Shown piece by piece: positions 17,132-25,698 of a DNA stretch of 55,067 bases; positions within the stretch are counted from its first letter, which is position 1, and every line of letters starts with the position of its first letter. The notes beneath the pieces were generated by a model. It saw only the letters and a list, made by a program, of their open reading frames with translations. It was not told where the DNA came from and made no database searches. The stretch comes from Bacteroidetes bacterium HGW-Bacteroidetes-1 (GTDB lineage: Bacteria; Bacteroidota; Bacteroidia; Bacteroidales; F082): assembly GCA_002842755.1 (NCBI GenBank), contig PHDU01000021.1, positions 1-55,067 of the forward strand. The letters run 5' to 3'. The position numbers and the translations under genes were made by a program.

Positions 17132-19525
17132 ATGAATGACAGTAAATGTGTTCATTGTGGTGCGGATTGCGGCACAGTCCCCGTAAAATGGGAAGGAAAG
17201 AACTTTTGCTGCCATGGCTGTAAGACCGTTTATCAGATTTTAAACGAGAAGGAGCTATCTCAATATTATGAGATACAGCCAATGGCTGGAATCCGGATAG
17301 ATACAGGACAACCAACAAAAAAGTTTGCTTTTCTTGAAAATGAAGAAATAGCATCTAAATTGCTTGATTTTTCAGATTGCAATACTTCAAAAGTAACATT
17401 TTTTATCCCGGTAATTCATTGTGCTTCTTGTATTTGGTTGCTCGAACATCTCGATACATTACATCCGGGAGTGGTTTATTCAACTGTTAACTTTCCGCGA
17501 AAAGAGGTTTATATCACCTTTAAAAATGATCAGATCACTTTGAGGCAATTGGCTGAATTGTTAACGGCAATTCATTACACACCCGAAATTACGCTTGAGC
17601 ATCTTGAGGATAAAAAAGCGGGAAATGCAAACCGAAGCCTGTTGATCAAAATCGGAATTGCCTCCTTCAGTTTTATGAATATTATGATGTATAGCTTTCC
17701 GGAGTATTTACCCGGTGGCGATTTGCTGGAAAAGGAATTCAAGAGCATCTTTGGGTGGCTCAGCTTTATCCTCATCCTTCCTGTTGTTTTCTATTCTGCC
17801 AACGACTATTATCTCTCTGCCTGGAAAGGCCTGAAGCACCAGATAGTAAGTATAGACTTGCCCATAACTTTAGGTATTATTGCCTTATTTCTTCAGAGTT
17901 CTTACGAGGTTTTTTCAGGAAAGGGGATTGGATATATGGATTCACTTGCTGGCTTGTTATTTTTCCTATTAATTGGAAAATGGTACCAAGGAAAAACATA
18001 CCAGGCGCTGTCGTTTGAACGTGACTATAAGTCCTATTTTCCGGTAGCAGCAACCCTCATTAAGGATGGTCTTGAGGTTATTTTGCCAATCAAGCAGCTT
18101 AAAAATGGAGACCGTATTCTGATCAGAAATCAAGAACTTATTCCTGCCGATGCTACGATTGTTAAAGGAAAAGGAAACATTGACTATTCTTTTGTAACCG
18201 GTGAGTCAGTTCCTGTGCCTAAGCTTCAGAATGAATTTATTTTTGCAGGCGGGCGTCAAGTAGGAAGCTCGATTGAACTGATTGTTGAAAAGGAGGTTGA
18301 ACAGAGTTATTTGACCCAGCTGTGGAATCAAAGTGGCGTGAAAGAAGATCCGGTCTCACTCAATAATTATATCAATAAGATAAGCCAGTATTTTACAGGA
18401 GCAGTCCTCGTGATCGCTTTCAGTTCTTTTTTTTACTGGCTTACAATTGATTTGCGAACTGCTGTATATGTATTCTCATCTGTATTAATCATTGCCTGTC
18501 CATGTGCTCTTGCGCTTACAATTCCTTTTACCTTCGGAAGCACGATGCGGGTATTTGGTCGTAAAGGCTTTTATATTAAAAAAACGGATGTTATAGAACA
18601 TTTGCACCGAACCACCACAGTTGTTTTTGATAAAACGGGTACAATTACACTGAATAGAAAAGTGAGAGTGGAGTTTGAAGGGAAAGCCTTAAGCGATAAG
18701 GAACTAACTATGGTTCGAAGTATTGTGAAGCATTCGAGTCATCCGTTAAGTCACGCATTGTACGAGTTTTTAACCCAACCAGTCCATTTTGATCCGCAGG
18801 TTTATGAAGAAATTCCGGGAATGGGTATTACAGGAACCATTGATGGAATACGCTTAAATATTGGTTCTGAGTTTTTTGTAACTGGTAGCTCAGCAAATGA
18901 TACTATGACTGAAAGCCGTGTTTACATAAGTATTGGTGCTGAAATAAAGGGCTATTTCAGATTTTTAAATTCATATCGAGATGGACTTGTAAATGTGATT
19001 GAAAAATTAAAGCAACGCTACGATCTTCACTTAATATCGGGGGATAATGACGCTGAGAAAGATGTACTCAAATCCTTTTTTGGCACTCAGAGTAAAATTC
19101 TCTTCAATCAAAGCCCGGTAGATAAAAAGAATTATATCCTCAATTTGAAGAAACAAGGTAAAAAAGTGTTGATGATAGGAGACGGGCTCAACGATGCAGG
19201 CGCTCTTGCTGAAAGCGATTCAGGAATCAGTATTGCAGAAGATGTGTTCAGCTTTTCGCCCGCCTGTGATGCCATCCTCGAATCAGGTAAGTTTTATCTG
19301 CTTGATTCTTTCATCGGATTTACGCATTCGAGTTTCAAAGTGATTCGATTGAGCTTTTTAATTTCTTTTGTTTATAATGTGATAGGGCTATCCTTTGCTG
19401 TAACAGGAAACTTATCTCCCTTGATAGCTGCAATACTTATGCCTTTGAGTTCAGTATCAGTAGTCGTGTTTGCAACTTTTTCAATTGCATTCCTTGCCAG
19501 AATAAGACTAAATGATTCGGATTAG
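17132..19525 (+). CDS. ccoI: Copper-translocating P-type ATPase CcoI/FixI
   Basis: A 797-residue P1B-type ATPase that moves Cu(I) across the inner membrane for cbb3 oxidase assembly. A Cys-rich N-terminus (CVHCGADCG, then CCHGCKTVYQIL) is followed by an HMA-like domain with the metal motif HCASC. Eight membrane segments are expected. The core motifs are intact: TGES (actuator), ACPCALAL with CPC at 456-458, DKTGT with the phosphorylated Asp500, SSHPLS (nucleotide-domain HP) and GDGLNDAGAL. The Cys-rich N-terminal extension and the next gene, ccoS, identify it as the CcoI type rather than a general copper exporter. Confidence 0.93.
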   Translation: MNDSKCVHCGADCGTVPVKWEGKNFCCHGCKTVYQILNEKELSQYYEIQPMAGIRIDTGQPTKKFAFLENEEIASKLLDFSDCNTSKVTFFIPVIHCASCIWLLEHLDTLHPGVVYSTVNFPRKEVYITFKNDQITLRQLAELLTAIHYTPEITLEHLEDKKAGNANRSLLIKIGIASFSFMNIMMYSFPEYLPGGDLLEKEFKSIFGWLSFILILPVVFYSANDYYLSAWKGLKHQIVSIDLPITLGIIALFLQSSYEVFSGKGIGYMDSLAGLLFFLLIGKWYQGKTYQALSFERDYKSYFPVAATLIKDGLEVILPIKQLKNGDRILIRNQELIPADATIVKGKGNIDYSFVTGESVPVPKLQNEFIFAGGRQVGSSIELIVEKEVEQSYLTQLWNQSGVKEDPVSLNNYINKISQYFTGAVLVIAFSSFFYWLTIDLRTAVYVFSSVLIIACPCALALTIPFTFGSTMRVFGRKGFYIKKTDVIEHLHRTTTVVFDKTGTITLNRKVRVEFEGKALSDKELTMVRSIVKHSSHPLSHALYEFLTQPVHFDPQVYEEIPGMGITGTIDGIRLNIGSEFFVTGSSANDTMTESRVYISIGAEIKGYFRFLNSYRDGLVNVIEKLKQRYDLHLISGDNDAEKDVLKSFFGTQSKILFNQSPVDKKNYILNLKKQGKKVLMIGDGLNDAGALAESDSGISIAEDVFSFSPACDAILESGKFYLLDSFIGFTHSSFKVIRLSFLISFVYNVIGLSFAVTGNLSPLIAAILMPLSSVSVVVFATFSIAFLARIRLNDSD

Positions 19526-19612
19526 AAATAATATCATTGAAAAGAATGAACCCTTTGAAAGTGAAGAAGAATTACATTATTTAGAATTATTTTAAATTAT
19601 AATTTCGGTCAT

Positions 19613-19638
19613 TTGATGTCATCCAATTTATAAATTTG
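19613..19638 (+). promoter_or_regulatory. Candidate promoter before ccoS with an FNR-like half site
   Basis: TAAATTTG at 19631-19638 is a full -7 match, but the only TTG upstream (19613-19615) is 15 bases away, too close for the usual spacing. That TTG opens TTGATGTCATCCAA, which matches the CRP/FNR box TTGAT-N4-ATCAA fully in the left half and at 3 of 5 positions in the right. Control of ccoS-NO-QP by such a regulator is a guess. Confidence 0.35.
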
Positions 19639-19674
19639 CATCTTGATACTGTATACAAGAACCGTATTACCGAA

Positions 19675-19860
19675 ATGAGTGCAATCTTATTTTTAATCAT
19701 TATTGGGGTGGTCGTAGCCGGAGGATTTCTCGCTGCTTTTATTTGGGCAGTGCGAAGCGGGCAATACGATGATGATTATTCACCTTCGGTGAGGATGCTG
19801 TTTGAAAGCAAAAAAAAAACGGAAGACACTGAAGATATTCCAGAACAAGAAAATCAATAA
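19675..19860 (+). CDS. ccoS: cbb3 oxidase maturation protein CcoS
   Basis: A 61-residue protein with one membrane helix (about 4-25) and the family's charged motif WAVRSGQYDDDYSPSVRMLF just after it. CcoS is needed for cofactor insertion into CcoN. An upstream in-frame TTG at 19636 would add 13 residues, but it lies inside a candidate -7 box, and MSAILFLIIIGV is the normal CcoS N-terminus, so ATG 19675 is chosen. ccoNO follows after 15 bases. Confidence 0.92.
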   Translation: MSAILFLIIIGVVVAGGFLAAFIWAVRSGQYDDDYSPSVRMLFESKKKTEDTEDIPEQENQ

Positions 19861-19875
19861 TTTAAATCAAAATCT

Positions 19876-21999
19876 ATGGAGTTACAGAAATTTACTTATG
19901 ACAACAAGCTGACACGACTCTTCATGAATGCCACTATTTTTTGGGGTCTTATAGGGATGTTGGTTGGTTTGACCATTGCTTTGGAATTGATTTACCCATT
20001 AATGACCAATGGTGTTTCCTGGCTTTCATTTGGTCGTCTTCGTCCTTTACACACGAATGCAGTAATTTTTGCATTTGTTGGTAACGGGATGTTTACCGGG
20101 ATTTACTATTCAACGCCTCGCTTACTCAAAACTTCTATGTTTAGTGAGTTATTGGGTAAGATACATTTCTGGGGATGGCAATTGATAATACTTTCTGCTG
20201 TTCTCACGCTTCCTTTTGGAATTACGGTGGGCAAAGAATACGCTGAACTTGAATGGCCGATTGATATTGCTATTACATTGGTTTGGGTTGTTTTTGGCAT
20301 TAACCTTATTATGACCATTGTTAAACGAAGAGTGAAACATATTTATGTAGCTATCTGGTTTTATATCGCAACTTTTGTCACTGTTGCTGTGCTGCATATT
20401 GTTAATTCTATCAGTATTCCGGTTTCACTGCTCAAGAGCTATCCTATTTATGCCGGTATTCAGGACGCATTGGTTCAGTGGTGGTATGGGCATAATGCTG
20501 TTGCTTTCTTTTTGACCACTCCTTATCTCGGACTGATGTATTATTTTATTCCTAAAGCAGCGAACAGGCCGGTTTATTCCTATAAACTTTCCATCATACA
20601 TTTTTGGGCTCTTATCTTCCTTTATATCTGGGCGGGGCCTCACCATTTACTTTACTCAGCTCTTCCAGACTGGGCTCAGGCTCTGGGTGTAGTTTTTTCG
20701 GTAATGTTGATTGCCCCCTCATGGGGAGGCATGATCAATGGATTGCTGACGCTCAGAGGTGCCTGGGACAAAGTGCGTGAAGATCCGGTTCTGAAAATGT
20801 TTGTTGTTGGTGTAACAGCTTATGGTATGTCAACCTTTGAAGGCCCTTTACTTTCACTTAAGAGTGTAAACGCAATAAGCCATTTTACGGATTGGACGAT
20901 AGCACATGTGCACATTGGTGCATTGGGATGGAATGGGATGTTAACTTTTGGAATGCTTTACTGGCTCATGCCACGACTATATAATACAAAACTTTTTAGT
21001 GTTAAAATGGCCAATGCACACTTTTGGCTTGCAACTACCGGAATGTTGTTCTTTGCTGTCCCTCTTTACTTTGCAGGTTTCACGCAAAGTCTTATGTGGA
21101 AGGAATTTACAGAAGAAGGTTATCTTAAATACCCCAACTTCATCGAAACGGTTGTTCAGATTTTACCAATGTATTATTTGCGGGTATTGGGTGGAACGCT
21201 CTATATCACTGGTGTAATCCTGATGATTTATAACCTTATCAAAACTGCACAAATGGGAACATTTAGCAAGATTGAAGAGGACGAGGCTCCTGCACTTCAT
21301 TCTGTATCACACGAAAAAGATAAAGGACACCGTATTTTAGAAGGTAAACCAATCTTATTTACAATATTGGCTCTGGTTGCTATTCTTATTGGAGGTATAG
21401 TTGAGTTTGTGCCTATGTTTATGGTAAAATCCAATGTGCCTATCATTGCAAGTGTCCAACCTTACACACCACTCGAATTGCAAGGCAGAGATATATATCT
21501 TCGAGAAGGATGCTATAACTGTCATAGTCAGATGATTCGTCCTTTCCGCTCAGAAGTAGAGCGTTATGGCGATTATTCAAAAGCCGGTGAATCAGTTTAC
21601 GACCATCCTTTCCAGTTTGGTTCTAAGCGTACTGGTCCCGATCTTGCCCGTGAAGGCGTGAAAACAGGACCGATTTATAAACCCGATTCATGGCATTACA
21701 ACCATTTTCTGAGCCCTCAAAAAATGATCTCTCAGTCGATAATGCCACCCTATCCATGGATTATAAACAATGACCTTGATATAAGTTCCACTCCCAAGAA
21801 AATCAGAGTAATGCAACTACTTGGTGTTCCTTATCCAGATGGTTATGCCGAGAAAGCTAACGAAGATTTAAAGAAACAGGCCAATAAGATTGCACAAGGC
21901 TTGCGTGACGGTGGCATTGAAGTTGAGGATGGAAAAGAAGTGATAGCCTTGATTGCTTATATTCAGCGACTTGGAACGGATATCCACAAAACTGAATAA
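19876..21999 (+). CDS. ccoNO: cbb3-type cytochrome oxidase, fused CcoN-CcoO
   Basis: A 707-residue fusion of the catalytic heme-copper subunit and the membrane-bound cytochrome c subunit. Residues 1 to about 450 are CcoN: about twelve membrane segments, the low-spin heme His in RLRPLHTNAVIFAFVGNG, the copper-site region WWYGHNAVAFFLTTPYLG, the paired histidines in WAGPHHLLY, and the heme ligand region WTIAHVHIGALGWNG. After a further membrane helix comes CcoO, with EGCYNCHSQMIRPF (heme Cys at 546) and the Met-ligand region SIMPPYPWI. Such fusions are common in Bacteroidota. It reduces O2 with high affinity at the cytoplasmic membrane. Confidence 0.95.
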   Translation: MELQKFTYDNKLTRLFMNATIFWGLIGMLVGLTIALELIYPLMTNGVSWLSFGRLRPLHTNAVIFAFVGNGMFTGIYYSTPRLLKTSMFSELLGKIHFWGWQLIILSAVLTLPFGITVGKEYAELEWPIDIAITLVWVVFGINLIMTIVKRRVKHIYVAIWFYIATFVTVAVLHIVNSISIPVSLLKSYPIYAGIQDALVQWWYGHNAVAFFLTTPYLGLMYYFIPKAANRPVYSYKLSIIHFWALIFLYIWAGPHHLLYSALPDWAQALGVVFSVMLIAPSWGGMINGLLTLRGAWDKVREDPVLKMFVVGVTAYGMSTFEGPLLSLKSVNAISHFTDWTIAHVHIGALGWNGMLTFGMLYWLMPRLYNTKLFSVKMANAHFWLATTGMLFFAVPLYFAGFTQSLMWKEFTEEGYLKYPNFIETVVQILPMYYLRVLGGTLYITGVILMIYNLIKTAQMGTFSKIEEDEAPALHSVSHEKDKGHRILEGKPILFTILALVAILIGGIVEFVPMFMVKSNVPIIASVQPYTPLELQGRDIYLREGCYNCHSQMIRPFRSEVERYGDYSKAGESVYDHPFQFGSKRTGPDLAREGVKTGPIYKPDSWHYNHFLSPQKMISQSIMPPYPWIINNDLDISSTPKKIRVMQLLGVPYPDGYAEKANEDLKKQANKIAQGLRDGGIEVEDGKEVIALIAYIQRLGTDIHKTE

Positions 22000-22020
22000 A
22001 CCGACTTTAAAGGATACAAA

Positions 22021-22233
22021 ATGAAAATCGTTACAAAGACACTTGAAGGTATTGCTGACATACAGTTTTTCCCCATTATCGGGCTTATTATTTTCTTTAT
22101 CATGTTTGTGGTGCTGCTCTACTATGTTGCACAATTAAGCAAAAATCAAATTGATGAATTTAGTCGGTTGCCTTTGGATGACGCTCAGGATATACATTTT
22201 GAAAACGATGAAAGTACATTTAGTAAAAAATAA
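22021..22233 (+). CDS. ccoQ: cbb3 oxidase small subunit CcoQ
   Basis: A 70-residue protein with a single membrane helix (about 16-37), then a short charged tail (SKNQIDEFSRLPLDD). The size, single helix, and position between ccoNO (21 bases) and ccoP (10 bases) identify it as CcoQ/FixQ. The sequence is poorly conserved in this family, so the call leans on context. Confidence 0.8.
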   Translation: MKIVTKTLEGIADIQFFPIIGLIIFFIMFVVLLYYVAQLSKNQIDEFSRLPLDDAQDIHFENDESTFSKK

Positions 22234-22243
22234 GTGAAAAAAT

Positions 22244-22855
22244 ATGACAACAGAAGATCAACATTATAAGAATAAAGATACTGACTACGAAGTAGATACA
22301 TTAACAAATGACCGTCTGATCAAAGGACATGAATATGACGGTATCAGAGAACTTGATAACGATCTGCCTCCTTGGTGGAAATGGTTGTTTATCCTCTGCA
22401 TTGTATTTGCAACTATCTATCTTGTGCGACTATGGGTTTTCCGTTCGGATGATCTGATTCAACGCAAAGAGTTTGAAAAGGAATTAGCCGTCATGAAAAC
22501 AAGTGCTGCTGTGACAGCATCTAATGCAGAGGCTTTTGAATTGGTTCTTTTATCAGATGGAGTTTCTTTAGCAAATGGGAAGGAAACCTGGCTTAAAATC
22601 TGCTCGGTTTGTCATTTACTTGATGGGGGTGGACTTGTAGGGCCAAACATGACCGATAATTATTGGATTCATGGAAATAAAATTGAAGATCTGTTTGCTG
22701 TACTTGAGAATGGTGTCATTGAGAAGGGAATGATATCATACAAAGATCAATTGTCGCCAAAGCAACGGCTTGAAGTGACAAGCTATGTTTTGAATGAATT
22801 GGTTGGCTCAACGCCATCCAAACCAAAAGAACCGCAGGGTGATTTGTATGAATAG
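22244..22855 (+). CDS. ccoP: cbb3 oxidase subunit CcoP, single-heme form
   Basis: A 203-residue cytochrome c subunit. The N-terminal CcoP motif is present (HEYDGIRELDNDLPPWWKWLF), followed by one membrane helix (about 46-66) and one cytochrome c domain with CSVCH at 120-124, then GGGLVGPNMTDNYWIHG and a Met ligand in EKGMISYKDQL. Proteobacterial CcoP has two heme domains and is near 300 residues, so this is the short monoheme version. It accepts electrons from the soluble or ActE-type cytochrome. A hairpin follows before ccoG. Confidence 0.92.
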   Translation: MTTEDQHYKNKDTDYEVDTLTNDRLIKGHEYDGIRELDNDLPPWWKWLFILCIVFATIYLVRLWVFRSDDLIQRKEFEKELAVMKTSAAVTASNAEAFELVLLSDGVSLANGKETWLKICSVCHLLDGGGLVGPNMTDNYWIHGNKIEDLFAVLENGVIEKGMISYKDQLSPKQRLEVTSYVLNELVGSTPSKPKEPQGDLYE

Positions 22856-22924
22856 AAAATTGTTTGCCTGAAATCGACAAGCAGAATCTTTATTATTTAA
22901 CATGTTTGCTGATAAATATCATCT

Positions 22925-22962
22925 TCATCCCCATAAAGAAATTTTTTTCTGACAGGGGATGA
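22925..22962 (+). terminator. Hairpin between ccoP and ccoG
   Basis: TCATCCCC (22925-22932) and GGGGATGA (22955-22962) form a perfect 8-bp stem with a 22-base loop. Only a weak T-rich tract follows, so it may attenuate or process the transcript rather than end it. The spacer 22856-23003 is the widest inside the oxidase cluster. Confidence 0.45.
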
Positions 22963-23003
22963 ATTGTTTATTCCCATTCAAACAATAGGCAAAAATCAAA
23001 AGT

Positions 23004-24434
23004 ATGGTATCTGTGGATAATGAAAAAGATATGCAACACTATGGATCTTTCAGAGATCGTGCAGCTACAATTAATGATGATGGTAGCCGCTCCTGGATAT
23101 ATCCTAAAAAACCTAAAGGAAAAAAAACGAAACAAAGATGGATTGTTGCCTCCATACTATTATCCTTATTATTTATAGGGCCTTGGATTAAGTATAAGGG
23201 AGAACCTTTTTTGCTTTTTAATATACTGGAGCGAAAGTTTATCATTTTTGGGCAGTTATTCTGGCCTCAGGATTTCCATCTGGTTGTTCTTGGTATTATC
23301 ACTTTGATTGTTTTTGTTATCCTATTTACTGTCATTTTTGGTCGTATTTTTTGTGGATGGGTTTGTCCACAAACTATTTTTATGGAGTTTATATTCAGGC
23401 AAATTGAATACCTGATTGAAGGCGATTTTAATAAACAAAAGAAGCTGACCCGGCAATCCTGGAATTTTGAAAAAATCTGGAAGAAAACACTCAAACATCT
23501 TGTATTCTTTGGAATAGCTTTCTTAATATCAAATACATTTTTAGCGTACATTATTGGAATTGAAGAGCTAAAAGCTCTTGTTACTAATGGGCCTATTGAA
23601 AACCTGGGAACTTTTATTGCCTTGCTCATTTTTTCCGGAGTGTTTTATTTTGTATTTGCTTTTTTTCGCGAACAGGTATGTTTTATTGCATGTCCTTACG
23701 GACGACTCCAGGGGGTTTTACTGGATGATCAGTCTATCGTTGTTGCTTATGACTACAAAAGAGGAGAACCAAAGGGTAAATATAACCCTCTCGAAAACAG
23801 ATCTGCAACTGGAAAAGGTGACTGTATCGATTGCCAAAACTGCGTGAGTGTGTGTCCTACTGGTATTGATATCCGCAATGGGACACAGCTTGAATGTATC
23901 AATTGTACTGCATGTATTGATGCATGCGATAGTATTATGGATAGAGTTAAATTGCCTCGAGGATTGATTCGATATGCTTCTGAAAGAGGTATTTCTGAAG
24001 GAAAAAATAAATTATTTAATGCACGATCTATTGCATATTCAGTTTTCCTTACACTCCTTTTAATTGTCGTTGCTAGTCTTTTTACTTTCAGATCGGATGT
24101 AGAATCTACCATTTTAAGAGTTCCAGGTACCTTGTTCCAAGAATATGGTCCTGAAAATTATTCTAATATTTTCAAGATCCAATTGGTAAATAAAACAAGA
24201 CTAGACATGCCCATTGAACTGTTACTTGAAAGCCCCGAAGGACAAATAGTACTTATGGGTGATCCTATCATGGTCCCGGGAGGGCAGGTAACAGAATCAA
24301 ATTTCCTGTTGGTTCTACCCAAATCTATTCTGAAATCGAGTAATACTGCAGTTATAATCGGGGTCTTTTCTAATAGCAAGCGAATCGATGCTATTACAAC
24401 TACTTTTATTGGACCAAATGCTTTGGATTATTAA
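23004..24434 (+). CDS. ccoG: cbb3 oxidase accessory protein CcoG (FixG/RdxA)
   Basis: A 476-residue membrane-bound ferredoxin-like protein, thought to reduce Cu(II) for oxidase assembly. The start has the family motif GSRSWIYPKKPKG. Membrane helices lie at about 50-66, 92-114, 165-185, 200-218 and 341-357. FCGWVCPQTIFMEFIFRQIE is the CcoG signature, and FIACPYGRLQGVLLD follows. Two 4Fe-4S sites are seen in CIDCQNCVSVCPTGIDIRNGTQ and CINCTACIDACD. A C-terminal Ig-like periplasmic domain (FxG_C) ends the protein. ccoH follows after 28 bases. Confidence 0.95.
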   Translation: MVSVDNEKDMQHYGSFRDRAATINDDGSRSWIYPKKPKGKKTKQRWIVASILLSLLFIGPWIKYKGEPFLLFNILERKFIIFGQLFWPQDFHLVVLGIITLIVFVILFTVIFGRIFCGWVCPQTIFMEFIFRQIEYLIEGDFNKQKKLTRQSWNFEKIWKKTLKHLVFFGIAFLISNTFLAYIIGIEELKALVTNGPIENLGTFIALLIFSGVFYFVFAFFREQVCFIACPYGRLQGVLLDDQSIVVAYDYKRGEPKGKYNPLENRSATGKGDCIDCQNCVSVCPTGIDIRNGTQLECINCTACIDACDSIMDRVKLPRGLIRYASERGISEGKNKLFNARSIAYSVFLTLLLIVVASLFTFRSDVESTILRVPGTLFQEYGPENYSNIFKIQLVNKTRLDMPIELLLESPEGQIVLMGDPIMVPGGQVTESNFLLVLPKSILKSSNTAVIIGVFSNSKRIDAITTTFIGPNALDY

Positions 24435-24462
24435 TGTGTTTATAGACTAAATTATCTCTAAA

Positions 24463-24903
24463 ATGAAATGGAATTGGGGAACTAAACTTGTACTGGCCAT
24501 GTCAGCGTTTATGATAATGGTTATTATTTTTGCAGTATTGATGATGAAGGAAAGTATCAATCTGGTTGAAAAGGATTATTATCCTATGGGTCAGGCGTAT
24601 GAGGAATTGATAAATAAGAAAAAAAATGCTGTATCGATAGAGGATTCAATCGTTTTTGAGAAGAAAAACGGGCTGTTGCTTTTACAATTTCCTGTATTCT
24701 TTGAGCCAGATAAAATTGAAGGAAGCGTTCAACTTTACCATCGTTCTGAGGAAAAAAATGATGTTTTCTTTGAGCTGAGAGCTGTTTCAAACCAGTATTT
24801 CGAATTTCCGGTGGAGGGTTTGAATGGCAGATATATAGTAAAACTTAACTGGCATTATGATGGAACATCCTATTATATTGAAAAATCAATCAATTTACCA
24901 TAA
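24463..24903 (+). CDS. ccoH: FixH/CcoH family protein
   Basis: A 146-residue protein with a short cytosolic N-terminus (MKWNWGTKLV), one membrane helix (about 8-28) and a periplasmic domain of Ig-like character. Family features include the conserved MVIIFAVLMMKESINLVEKDYYPMGQAYEE and a closing GRYIVKLNWHYDGTSYYIEKSI. FixH/CcoH is required for stable assembly of cbb3 oxidase. It sits 2 bases before the SafE-like gene, so the two are probably co-translated. Confidence 0.87.
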   Translation: MKWNWGTKLVLAMSAFMIMVIIFAVLMMKESINLVEKDYYPMGQAYEELINKKKNAVSIEDSIVFEKKNGLLLLQFPVFFEPDKIEGSVQLYHRSEEKNDVFFELRAVSNQYFEFPVEGLNGRYIVKLNWHYDGTSYYIEKSINLP

Positions 24904-24905
24904 TT

Positions 24906-25673
24906 ATGTTTGAGCTCTATACAGCATTAACAATTGGTTTGGTTGGAAGTTTGCACTGCATTGGCATGTGCGGTCCGATTGCGGTGGCTTTACCACTCGG
25001 TCATCGCAGTTGGTTTGACCGTATAACTGGCGGCCTTTTATACAATATTGGCAGGTCCATTACTTATGGGGTTTTGGGGGCACTTTTTGGATTACTTGGC
25101 AAAGGAATCCAAATGGCTGGTATTCAACAATGGGTTTCAATTGCAATGGGTGTAACCATGATTTTTTCTGTCTTGTTTCCGTTTCTTTTCAGAGGTAAAA
25201 TGAATCTTGAACATCTGACTGCAGGATATGCAAGCAGTTTGATCAGCAGATTCAGGGAGTTATTCGGGAAAAAATCAAAAAGTAATTTGTTGTTGATTGG
25301 GCTGCTGAATGGTCTATTGCCATGCGGCCTTGTCTATGTTGCTGTTGCCGGGGCTATCAATACCAACGATGTTCTGATGGGCATACTTTTCATGATCGTC
25401 TTCGGCCTTGGAACAATCCCTGTAATGTTGAGTATTTCTCTGGTGGGTAATCTAATTAGTGGTGGACTTCGCCAAAAATTAAGTAGGGTAGTTCCGGTTT
25501 TCATCGTGATATTAGGAATAATTTTTATACTGAGAGGATTGTCTTTAGGAATTCCTTATATTAGTCCTAAGACAAAAATGCTTAATCCTAATAAAGAAAT
25601 GAAGGTTAAAGGAGCTTGCTGTTCGCCCTCAAATACCATGACGAAAGACACGCTAATTTTTAAACAAGACTAA
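24906..25673 (+). CDS. SafE/UreH-type membrane protein linked to cbb3 assembly
   Basis: A 255-residue membrane protein with about six helices (COG2836, 'sulfite exporter TauE/SafE' in many annotations). Two hallmark motifs are present: GSLHCIGMCGPIAVALPL (residues 14-31) and LLNGLLPCGLVYVAVAGA, each with conserved Cys, plus a GXGTIPVMLS segment. A Cys pair (GACCSP) lies near the C-terminus. In many genomes this family sits at the end of the ccoNOQP-GIS cluster, as here, and a role in copper handling is suspected; the sulfite-exporter name is probably misleading. It converges with the ABC permease gene, 25 bases away. Confidence 0.85.
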   Translation: MFELYTALTIGLVGSLHCIGMCGPIAVALPLGHRSWFDRITGGLLYNIGRSITYGVLGALFGLLGKGIQMAGIQQWVSIAMGVTMIFSVLFPFLFRGKMNLEHLTAGYASSLISRFRELFGKKSKSNLLLIGLLNGLLPCGLVYVAVAGAINTNDVLMGILFMIVFGLGTIPVMLSISLVGNLISGGLRQKLSRVVPVFIVILGIIFILRGLSLGIPYISPKTKMLNPNKEMKVKGACCSPSNTMTKDTLIFKQD

Positions 25674-25698
25674 ATTGTCCAATTTTTTAAAATTTCTT

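Noticed and set aside
24906-25673. A sulfite exporter, as the family name suggests
   Set aside because: The context is purely cbb3 oxidase assembly and the conserved Cys motifs fit metal handling better; no sulfur genes are nearby.
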